Below, in pieces: positions 53,201-62,000 of a stretch of DNA of 64,000 nt. Each line of letters begins with the position of its first letter. Positions within the stretch are counted from its first letter, which is position 1. Origin of the DNA: Paenibacillus phytohabitans (GTDB lineage: Bacteria; Bacillota; Bacilli; Paenibacillales; Paenibacillaceae). The notes beneath the pieces are model-generated. The model was not told where the DNA came from. It saw nothing but the letters and a program-made list of their open reading frames with translations, and did no database searches. A program made the position numbers and the translations under genes. The stretch spans positions 186,001 through 250,000 of the forward strand of contig NZ_WHOB01000059.1 in NCBI RefSeq assembly GCF_013141775.1, written 5' to 3'.

Positions 53201-55985
53201 TTGTCTGGGCATCATTCAAGCCTACAATCCCCCCGATATAAGATGAAACTGCTCCGGCGTTAGCCTTCAGATTCAGAGCACTTATATAACTGTTCGCAAT
53301 AATTCCTGAAGAACTACCGTGGTTGTACCCTGCCACCCCGCCTGCAGTAGCACGTGGTGCATTAATCGTCAGATTAACCGTTGTACCTACCAGACGGTCA
53401 AGCTTGGAGGCTTCATTGTAGCCGACAATACCGCCAATATAGGCATCTGTAGCGGCTGGCGCTACCAGAATCAACATGTTTTCCAAGTTCACTATTTTGC
53501 TGTCACTGTAGATAGCGCTGTTCTCAAGTGTACCTGCCAAGCCGCCGACAGACGGTTTAGCTGCCTGCGCTTGAATGAACACCTGCGCGTCATCCACTGC
53601 GTTCACCTCCGGATTAGTAATATCCGTAGTTTTCGCAGCCCCTACGATCGCTCCTGCTTTGGATTCCACAGCAGTCAGCGTAATCATCGGGTCATACCCG
53701 GGAACATTCAGCACAGCTGACTTCATTCCCGCCCGGTCAGCAGGAGCTGCCGGTCCTTCCGAATGTCCGGCAATCCCGCCGGCTTCAGCACGTACACCAT
53801 TCGCCTCAATAGACAGGCGGGTAACGGTAGCGTTAACCAGTTGACCGGTATTGAGACCGGTATTACCGCCGAGTACGTTATCCGCACCCGTTGAAGTGAT
53901 GACTACATTCTCCGCATGATTGAACGGAGCCGCTGCTGCCGAATGGTTCTCACCGAACATTCCGCCAGCTTTTACCGAAGCACCTGTAGCTTTAATTTCA
54001 GTACGGCTCGTGTGTCCGTTGAACTGGGCAGCCGAGTTATGCCCTGCGCCGCCGCCGAAGCTGACCTTGTCGGCCTTCAGTTCAACCAGCAAATCCTGTA
54101 CTTCCGCAGGCACGGTGACAGTGCCGATTACCGCATCCGCTGTAAGCTTACCGGCTGCGCCGCCGATGGTATATCCGCTTTTGCCGGCCTCATTCAGGAA
54201 GCTGATCCGGGCAGCCTTACCGCCCGTCAGAACCAGAGGCTTAGTGTTCACGCCTACAAGTCCGCCGAACGTGATGTTATCCTGGCCGTCTGCCGGAGCA
54301 GCTACCACAGCTTTCAGAATTAACGTGCTGTAGCTTGCCGAGGAAGCATCTCCGGCAGTGATGTTGTTCATGGTTCCTTGTGCATTACCGGCAACCCCCC
54401 CGGCAATCCCGCCTGCAGAAGTTACCTGCAGTGTTGCATATTTAACAGAAGAATCATTCAGGGTACCTTCCAGATAACCGGCGATTCCGCCGATTGTACC
54501 ATCTGAAGTTATCGCCAGAAGATCGCTTGCGGTTTTGCCGGTTACTGATGATGTAATCGTTCCGCCGGCTTCATACCCTACGATACCGCCGGTGTATACA
54601 TCCGCTGTACCTTTTACATTCAGTGCACCTGTGGAGGAGGCCTGGCCTATATTCCCGCCGGCATCATAACCGGCAATCCCGCCAGTATAGATTCCTGTTC
54701 CTCCGTTAACCGAGACAAGCGCTTTATTCTCAAACACCCCTGCTGCAGCGTTGCTGGTTACCAGTCCGCCTGCAGCATGTCCGACAAATCCGCCAGTGGA
54801 TACATTTTGTGTACCTGTAGCTGTAATCGGCTGCGTGTTGATGTAAGCATGTGTCCAGGTGAATTTGCTGCCGATGTATCCGGCAATTCCTCCTGTGTAT
54901 ACATTCTTGCCGCCGTTATTCACTACCGGTGCGGTATTTACAAACGTAATCCCAACCTCCGGACTGACCACCGCACCCGTTGCTCCTACAAGCGCTCCGG
55001 CTGCCGAGCCTTCTGCCGCAGATGCATTAACCGTAACTGCACCCTTATTGGTAGTCATGTTAGAGAATACTACGGTATTGTCCACTTTACCGGCAATTCC
55101 GCCTGCCACAACCCGGTTTCCGCCGGCGATGGTGACAGAAGCATTATTGATGATCGGAGTATCTTCATCATTCAGACTAAGCGGTCCTGTAGTATGACCA
55201 GCAATCCCGCCTGCAGTGAGAACGGCACTGTCAGTACCTTGTGCGAGAATTGCTGCATTATTGACCACTTTTTTGATGATGATGCCTCTGGATTCACCGT
55301 AGCCCAGGATCCCGCCGATATCAGCTGAACCTTGCGCCGTAATGGTTCCGTTGTTGATAGAGTTAGAGATCATACCTTCGCCCATTCCGACAATTCCGCC
55401 CGTGAAGGAGCGGTACGGAGAAGCGTGAGTGCTGATACTGATATTGTTGGTAATATCGAAAACGATGCTGCTGCCGCTCATTTTACCTACTGCAGAGCCT
55501 GCATATACATCATAGGTTACACCGGTAACAGTGATGGAGCCAGACTCTTCAAAAGTCAGACCGCCGACTGTCCCGCCCTCCATATTTCCTACCAGACCCT
55601 GATAGGACAAATTTGTAACGACATTCATATTGGAGATTTTCTTGATTAGACCACCCTCAGTGATCAGAGTACCCTTGAATGGATGTTCGGCTGTACCAAT
55701 GGGAATCCATTGATAGTTTTTGAGATCCATGTCTCGCGTAATTTCAAGAATTTTGCCTTGCAGACCATTCCCAGTGCCTTCATTAACCAGCTTGGCAACA
55801 CCCGCAAGCTTATCCTCACTATCAATTTTGAAGGTATCATTGGTAGATATATACCATTCGGTCTTTGCCATGCTGTCCCAGGTCTGCGGATCAGCCTTAG
55901 CCATGATTCCGCCGGCAACTGCCGCAACGACAACCACTGCCAGCGCTATTAAATACCCTATAATTGATTTCCGCTTCAAAGCCAT
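47277..55985 (-). CDS. Giant GLUG-repeat surface protein with SLH domains
   Basis: A 2902-residue exported protein. After an N-terminal hydrophobic segment (IIGYLIALAVVVVAAVAGG) come three long beta-helix-like blocks. Each opens with a cap of the form L...A.LVN...D.....W.PIG...PFKGTF (starts near residues 30, 1250 and 2065). I count about 50 GG[IVLF][AVI]G units of GLUG type. Two chitobiase C-terminal-type domains (YYTLDGTDPTEAS; YYTTDGSTPTVNS) flank a poly-Gly linker near residue 2620. The last 190 residues hold three SLH domains plus a short extra SLH-like end (DLPATHWAYKDIMSVVQ). SLH domains bind the pyruvylated wall polymer. I use the ATG after GGTGGTG, five codons inside a TTG. Confidence 0.9.
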   Translation of the reverse strand: MALKRKSIIGYLIALAVVVVAAVAGGIMAKADPQTWDSMAKTEWYISTNDTFKIDSEDKLAGVAKLVNEGTGNGLQGKILEITRDMDLKNYQWIPIGTAEHPFKGTLITEGGLIKKISNMNVVTNLSYQGLVGNMEGGTVGGLTFEESGSITVTGVTYDVYAGSAVGKMSGSSIVFDITNNISISTHASPYRSFTGGIVGMGEGMISNSINNGTITAQGSADIGGILGYGESRGIIIKKVVNNAAILAQGTDSAVLTAGGIAGHTTGPLSLNDEDTPIINNASVTIAGGNRVVAGGIAGKVDNTVVFSNMTTNKGAVTVNASAAEGSAAGALVGATGAVVSPEVGITFVNTAPVVNNGGKNVYTGGIAGYIGSKFTWTHAYINTQPITATGTQNVSTGGFVGHAAGGLVTSNAAAGVFENKALVSVNGGTGIYTGGIAGYDAGGNIGQASSTGALNVKGTADVYTGGIVGYEAGGTITSSVTGKTASDLLAITSDGTIGGIAGYLEGTLNDSSVKYATLQVTSAGGIAGGVAGNAQGTMNNITAGDASSASYSTLILKAVVAAPADGQDNITFGGLVGVNTKPLVLTGGKAARISFLNEAGKSGYTIGGAAGKLTADAVIGTVTVPAEVQDLLVELKADKVSFGGGAGHNSAAQFNGHTSRTEIKATGASVKAGGMFGENHSAAAAPFNHAENVVITSTGADNVLGGNTGLNTGQLVNATVTRLSIEANGVRAEAGGIAGHSEGPAAPADRAGMKSAVLNVPGYDPMITLTAVESKAGAIVGAAKTTDITNPEVNAVDDAQVFIQAQAAKPSVGGLAGTLENSAIYSDSKIVNLENMLILVAPAATDAYIGGIVGYNEASKLDRLVGTTVNLTINAPRATAGGVAGYNHGSSSGIIANSYISALNLKANAGAVSSYIGGIVGLNDAQTIDPVLNPATAVSTIQNTRTLGTVSAVSPTAIVGGMVGENRTLIANNSITDKITVISRGNSSIIGGLAGVNTASGTLYYTYSNANLTIEGVGTLAGGLAGENAGAVLGSYVDIDVTGNATGTASGSVYLGGLIGRNTAGTVEQSYTSSKVTANGVYTNVGGLVGEHSGGTIKNSYVAKSVAAAKANSYVGGFIGRITNGKVNNVYSAAEVTAGSGAYAGGFAGRYDNASKELLYKSYYIKDEALNINSDLPDFAEGNHRWLNVHVRLTTILSETLKDRTVFPGLSGWDFEGAWKYGSLNAVYQYPEVNRAANTGGDIGNDVNANINWYMKDKDAINFQITTEAELAGLAAIVNGTIAGADKFDFTDRTVTIMNPIHIQSKQWVPIGNKEANPFEGTFEGNNHLIDGLTLQPVYTHSGLFGVIGTKAIVQNINLEPLSVAGNQYTGVLAGMNLGTVNNVDLKLLGGVKVSGGIVGGMIGSNSGSITGLHLTLDGGSRIETVADHGIAGGLIGENTADFTTGTYTIKDIDGSTGSAADHAIVGGLIGVQTGDVTGLEHEVNSRYRVSATGMESTVGGLIGQFTSGQAKDITLTFADGTLEARGLGSILGGIIGQSDAGNSISNVTVTGFGSGVQLTANGTAGGVVGVKEGKLGGMLARSIDPGNSFDIEHAAVEGVKLSTTGDSLKAVIGGIAGSAVHTAIHDVRFNASLQAAGEAITAGGILGESVNSILYHADASPDLQVAAKNGDAAVGGIAGTVSADDIHRGYDFGKAYPLYSGIYIAKVQSGKITVTGADNSADLYVGGVAGKNDNASIYSSEVASGLNVTGGNTVNAGGVAGYSSGIIVDTIVKTGLHADTSRVYNAGGLVGWGSGGEIHYSKVIAGSGQALTVGTALTLGQSVPATHAGGVIGMGDTIKITHTHTDIPVQITDTNQDNTIYAGGFAGLLGDNGTLAGQIQKSYAAGQLNVNGRLGSYVGGFAGSVDHYSITDSYASGDISNTGFDTRSGGFAAAVERSGSISNSYALQNKISTVGVKSSTRSYNGGFAGYNDGTLTGVYANVPEISVNVAGNNVSTGALVGYNFRDGKISGSSYTTGTLTAGLKAVGHNAGAAAGAVSSAAVNPLSSGTWIMDYDTSFLNELTDGTITVQTPLQLSGAVMFYNETGLNYYKLFNRTADDKPELATILLGADINLAGSTWTAFDSFKGVFDGQGYTISGLSLITPEQQTAGFIKENHGQILNVNFTGADISGAVNSGIAAGINHTGAVIRKVNVSGSVAGSATAGGAAGVNLGLIEKAANDGVTLSGQGRKGGIAGRNAGVIHQAVSKGNIDVTATLATGGIAGENSAEGTISESIVYGDIHVASAQAIAGGISGLNAGEIKNSYSAGAIYAEGMSTAWAGGIAGLAESGVITSSLNTGEVKAGVKGKILPLQAFFGGIAGQKSDHATISQSLFNRQMLKNNIAFYNLDGQAVAGNSSSAMGLLGTELTSPNLPAGLDAGIWTAQNTFYPVLLAFDGTEEGTLASAAVILNPQDLINRVGSAFSLSGSGALVWSADPSKADVNGAAGNLKQGGSAVLKATAGGQSRSITVNAAALQYPGSAAAPTATPAELSFSTEVKVELTTAEPGGQIYYTLDGTDPTEASQLYSEAIVLKDKTTVKAITIVPGKEYSKVSAWTWTLLVSSGGGGGGGGGGGGAVVPTPTPTPVPVITAIAGTTTVNGDSEAPVKIAKNSKLKLTAPEGQTIYYTTDGSTPTVNSAKYTGELLITKTMTIKMITDKDDTVTTIEYVVENAKYSLKSNAGEIKYIAAYPNGLFMPNAAITRYELIQSLAPLLDMEDVNVGNLFNDVSAGNEALTGFFASAGIIEGYPDGGFGGTKGLTRAEFSKIMTTVLKLDVTDTGVTKQSDLKGHWSENYVNALSKAGYVQGFPDGTFKPGSPITRAQAVVLINRIAGTKKLAVTAVRFKDLPATHWAYKDIMSVVQ

Positions 55986-56025
55986 TTTGACACCACCCAA
56001 ATAGTATTATGAATTCCCAGCAGAG

Positions 56026-56060
56026 TGTGCCCGCACTCCACAATAGGCGGTACGGGCACA
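56026..56060 (-). other. Hairpin between the two giant genes
   Basis: TGTGCCCG (56026-56033) pairs with CGGGCACA (56053-56060) in the 81-base spacer. No U tract follows on the minus strand, so it is more likely a stability or processing element than a terminator, leaving the two genes in one transcript. Confidence 0.5.
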
Positions 56061-56066
56061 TTCTTG

Positions 56067-59000
56067 TTATTGCTTGGCTGTAATCAATTGATCAAGTCTG
56101 ATAGCAATGGCTGCCGCCTGTTCACGCGTAAGCGGACTGGACGGATTCACCTTGTTGCCTTCCCCAAGGATAATGCCGTTCTTGATGCTCAATGCTACTG
56201 CTTGTCTTGCCCATGCGGGAACTTTATCTTTATCGGTGAAACCAGCCAGAATTGCTGTTACTTCTGCATCACTGATCTCACTGCCTGGGCTGACAAGGGT
56301 GAGCAGTCTGCCCAGCATCGTCATGGCTTCCATTCGTGTCAGCGTACCCTGAGGCGCATACTTGCCGCCTTCGAATCCGGTGACAATACCCAGCTGTGCA
56401 GCAATGGAGACGCTGCGGTTATACCAGCTGCTGCTGCCGACATCACTGAAGCCTGCAGAAGGTGCCTGCTTGTTCATCAGACCTGCGACGCGCAACAGAA
56501 TCGTTGGATACTCTGCTCGGGTCACTTTGCCGGTCGGATCAAAGGTATCTGCAGATTTGCCTAATACGAACAGCTTGGCGGAGGCTGCTGCAATACCGTC
56601 CTTGCCCCAGCCTGCAGGCATATCCTTGAAGGTCTTCTGATTGCGGATGAAGTAGAGGCTGCCTTCTCCGGTCAGTTGCACATTCACTGCCGTACCGCTG
56701 CTGTCCAGTTTCCATGGCACAGTAGTCCAGTTACCGGCTGCATCCTTCAGCACAATTGCTGTAATTTCGTTTGCTGCAAGCGGCGAAGGAATGGTAATCT
56801 TGGCTGCAAGTGCCGGTGTCCAGCTGCCTGCTGGCAGGTTAGCCGATACCGTAACACCCTGTCCTGCGGCCATAAGCGTGAAGCCCTGCTGATCGGCTAT
56901 GGTCTTCATGGCCTGCTGATCTGCAGCGCTGTTCTGGCCAATGCCCACCACAAGTTCACCATTCACAGCGGAAAGATTCTCAGGTTCAAGAACCAAACGA
57001 CCCATCGGCACCTCGATAATCACTTTCTTCTTCGCTGCAACGGCCTGCTTGACAACACTCTGATCCACATGGATACTGAATGCTTTTGCAGCCGGATCTG
57101 CGGAACTAACCGTGAGATCGCTGCCCGCTGCGGCTTCTTTATCGGTAATCCGGATTACCGCTGTAAGCCCGTTCCATTCTGTGACAACCGGCTGTCCGTT
57201 AACAGTTACTTGTGCGGCTGTATCTGGTGCTTGCTCTTCTACTACGCCTGGTGTGGCAGCTCCGCCACCACCACCGCCGCCACCGCCACCGCCTGTTCCA
57301 GCACCGCTGCTGGACCATACAGTTGCTGTAACCTGACCCGCTGCCTTAACCAGCTTATCGGTAGATGTCCGCTTAGCGAGCACGATTACATCACCGTAAG
57401 AAGCGCTGATTATACCGTCCAGCGGAAGGAGCGGCCAAGAGCTGACATTATCATCGAAGGCCGGCAGCACGGCGCCGGAACGATATACCTTATACGCAAT
57501 CTGCTGTCCGGTCATATCCCCGGAGGAAGTAATGGTGATCTTGGTACGGCTGCTGTCTGCATAAATATAAGAAGTGCTGGCTTGAATTGCACCAAGCTTC
57601 TCTGGTTTCGGTACGGCTACTGTGGCCGCAACCATGCCTTTGAGCGTTACACCCTCGGACACCTTATACTCTGCTTCAATTAAGCTGGAGCCTGTGGCAA
57701 GCGCCGTAACACTGCCTTCTGCCGACAAGGACACTGCATCGCCTACGGCGACTGTATAAGTCAATTTCTGCAGATCCTTATCTGCAATTGGCTCATCCTT
57801 GAATTTCGGCTTGCCGGTATTCTCGTCCTGTCCATCCGAGACCTTGAGATAAGCCTGAACTTTGCCTGTCTGCCCTGGCACCAGGTCCTTTTCCATTCCC
57901 TTCAAAACCAGTGCTACAGGAACCTTGTAACCAGCGTTCGTGATAACCACAACCGCTGTGTTCAGATTCTTTGCCTCATCGGAGGCAACAATGTTAAGTG
58001 CCACGGAAGGCTCATCGGATTTGATCTCCACAGTTCCATTAAAGTCCCCCGTCAGCGGGTCCACCTTAAGGGTAGTAGGAATCTCCACTTCCTTGTATTT
58101 GCCATCCGGCTGCAATTGGTTCACTGTATATTTCGCTGTCAGCACAGTTCCTGTTGTTGTAGTTCCTGCTACATGAACAGCGCCGTTTGCGGTACGTTCA
58201 CCCGTTACCGGCTGATCAAGATACAAGACTGGAGCGATCGTATCTACAGTCATATACAGCATCGTGACCGAAATATCCTTGGTCGTCATGTTTCTGGCTC
58301 TCAGTTCAAGAGCGAACGGCCCGTCTGTCTGGAACTGGTCGAGATTCAGAACGCCTTGGCTTCCGCCGCCGGCCTTGTTCGTCAAAGCTACCGACCCGAT
58401 GGACTTCTCAGCATTAAAGACCTCCACCGTCACATTGGACTGGTCTGAAGTGAGCGTCAGCTTCTGCTTCGTTTCACTGGTCAGCAGGTTAATGTAATTT
58501 CCGGTATCCTGTACGGTACCAGATCCGCTTGCCACAGTAAGCTTCGGCAGGCTTGGAACCGGCAGCAGCTTCTTGCTGCTGTTCTGGTGCTCAGCATAGT
58601 GATAGTTCTGATTCTTGTCCGCATCTTCAGTTGGAACTGTTGCGGCAGTGACACCGACAACATACTCCGTTCCAACTTCCAGACCGGTATACTTCAACTT
58701 GGTCACATCTGTAACCGTTCCTTCAAGGCTGGTCGTATTCACTTCATCCGAAGTGGATAGGGCCTTCCAGCCTCCGATCAGAATACCTTCATATTTACCG
58801 GTTGCTGCATTCCAGTAAGGCTGAAGTTCTTCTTCGGTGTACAAAATTTCGCCAAATGGAGAATAAGTCTCCAGCTTGCCGTTCACTTGGACCTGAGCAT
58901 CAATGACGAAGCTATGCTCGTAAGCGTTATGTCCCGCTTTTTTGGCTCCCGGCTTGAAAGAGAGTGAGAACAATCCATTACCGGCAGGTACAACCGAGAC

Positions 59001-62000
59001 ATCACTGACAACCTGCGGTGCAAGCGGATCAATGAGCTCGAATCGCTGCGGTGAAGTCTTCGTGCCGAAGGTAGCGCTGGATTTCAGCTCGGCCCGCAGA
59101 TAATAATTGCCTTGTCTGAGCAGCCCGCGGATATCCTCGGGATTGCCCATCAGCGTTACATTCGTTACATCAATTACTGTACTGCCGCTGGTTATGCCAC
59201 CACTGACAGAACCGCCGGCACCAACCGGCACATCTTTGGCAATCAGCATCCCCGGATCTCCCGGTGACAGCACCTCTTGCCCTTCCACGATAGTCTTTTC
59301 AGTGGTTACCGCATCTTCAGCCAAGTACAGATTCACTGTATCTCCTTCTGCTGCGTTGGCTACTTTCCAGGATGCCGTGAATTTATTGACATTCGAGCTA
59401 TCCTTCGCGAGATTTACTTCGCTGAGCTGAGGCAGGGTTGGAACATTCATCAGCTTGGTTTCTACAGCCGAGACTGCAGTAAGCGTCCAGGTTCCGCCTT
59501 TCTTAGCTTCATTCTCAGGGATAATAATGTAAGCTCTGCGGATATCCACTTCAGCATTAAGCTTGGATGGATCCGGTGATACATCACTGGCAGGAATATA
59601 TTGTGTAAAAGCATTAGCTTTAGGATTAGGCTTGTCCGGATTCGCAAAGGTTTCGAATACCACCGGATAATCCTTGCCCGCTGCATCCTGCAGCTTAAAT
59701 TCCGGCATATCCTTACTGCTGTATTCCATTTCGATAATGGCATTACCGGTTGCAGCCCCCATATGAATCTCATGGATTCTGCCGCCGTTCTTGACCGTAA
59801 TGCCGCCTACGCCGACATTAACCGATCCGTTCTCAACAATTTTCACACCTTCTGCTACTTCACGGTAGATAATCTCCTGATTCTCTTCCTCAGCAGCAGG
59901 GGCGGCCGAAGTGGCAAGAGTCTCTACACCTTCACCAATAACCATCAGGCGCGGTCCATTATCGGGATCATCCACTACGAGATGAATCATACCTTCCGGC
60001 AGCTGATCGCTTGATGTACCGAACTCTATGCCTCCGCTCCAGTAGTAGGTAATACCCAGCGAGATGAAGAGAATGCCGATACTGCCCCATACCTTATCAT
60101 TGTTGACCCCGAGGAACATACTGGACAGCGGCATTCCACCGACAACCGGTACACTATTTGGGATCTGTACTTTGGAGCCGATATAGCCTTCAAAGTCAGT
60201 GCGGTTCTTCTCCAGATTCTGTCCGACGAAGATTCCCGCCTTACCGATGATGATAACCCAGCCGCCGATATCCATAGCTGCCTCTACCCGCACGAACCAT
60301 GGAGTCACCCATTGCGCTTCAAGCAGCGCTTTGGTGAGCATTGGAAGCCGGTCATCCTTCTCAGCTTCTGCGTCTGCGGAGAAGTCAAGCCGTCCTTCCA
60401 CCTTGAGGCCGGTACGCTTCACCGTCAGGTCAACATCCCCGAAGAAGTACGCCGGGGCAATCCCGAACCGCATGCCTACGCCAGCTTCAATCGTCAGCGG
60501 GAACGGGTCCTGCGCCGTACCGCCGGCAATGGTATCCGCCAGCTCGCGCACTGCACCGCGTACAGCGGTCAGATAGGTTGCACCGGTGACAATAATACCC
60601 GGAGCCGGCAATTCAGCCCCAAAGGCGATTACATCCGGAAGAATCCGGCCGTCTTTTACCTTTTTGAGCGAGAATTCAATCTCCACACCCAGCATGTTCT
60701 TCAGCTGTGCCGCGAACTCCAGGCCATATTCATTACCAACTCCGCCGCCCTGCACGGCATGTTTGATGGTAACCTTACCGCTGGGAGCATCCGGACCTTT
60801 CTTCTTATCCGCGTCTTTCTTCTTATCCGGTCCGAACAAGCCCATCTCCTGATTCAGATCGAAGCCGAGTGAGGCATCTACGCCATAGAAGCCTGCGCTA
60901 TTGAATATGACATTCTTAATTTCTGAGTTAATGATCTTCAGGGACAATGAGCCGCCGAAGGAAATCCCATTCTCTCTCAGAATGAAATCATTGAAGGAGA
61001 AGCCAAAGCCGTCAATCGCGAAGCTTGGAGCCCCAAACAAGGACTGCTTGTTGAAGTACACATCCCCGATCATGACCTGGCGCAGCGGATTCAGTCTGTC
61101 GCCCACACCGCCGATAGCCCATTTCAGACTGCCGTTCTGGCTGTCGTCTTCCGGATTACCGTCATTTCCTTTATCTTCCTTACTGCCTTCTTCCTCTTCA
61201 TCGTCATCCTCTGGCGTCTCCACCTTGGACGGATTGTAGTTCTCATCTCCAAGGGATTTGGAGAAGCCGTTGAAGAAATCAAGCGTCCATTCGCCCTTAT
61301 GGAAGACGAAGCCGCTGCTCGCTACACTGAGCGTTCCGTCACCCTTGATGAACAAGGTATCCAGGAAGGGAAGATCGCCCGGAAGGCTGTTTCCGAAGAT
61401 GTCCAGCTTGCCGCGTACAAAAGCCAGATCCTTGCCTGTATAGGCAACAGCATCATTAATAATTGCCGGTTCTGTCTTGGTATCCACGATGACCTGCTCT
61501 TCATCACCCGTGCCGACCTGCTTGATCATTCCGCGGACCGTAACCAGAACCTCACGGTCGAATTCCGGGTCCTCGGATTCTGATTCTTCCTGGAAGGCTT
61601 CAAAATCCTCTTCTGTTGCAAACAATTTGTAGGCATACAGCGGAGTCTCTTTGAGCGCTTCATCATCCATGAATTCACTGATATCGAATTCAGGATCAAC
61701 CGCCTTGCTGGCTGCTCCGAACAAGGCCTTGGTCTTCTTATACTCGGTGACAGCTGAGTACAGGAACGAGCCGTTCTTAAATGGCTCACCCGGGAACAGC
61801 GAGTTCAGCTGATCCAGCAAGTCATCCTTTACAGAAGCGCCGTTCGCGAGGCCGCTGATATCCACAGCTTCCCTGTACACAGCCATAACTCCGGCTTCAC
61901 GGATCCGCGTCTCATCATTATCTGTAACCAGGAAGGATTGAGGGGTAGTAATATCGTAAAGGGCTGCTACTTCCTCGTCGCCACCGGCATCGCCTTTATA

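Noticed and set aside
56026..56060. Terminator between the two giant genes
   Set aside because: The hairpin is strong but no U tract follows, so transcription probably continues.
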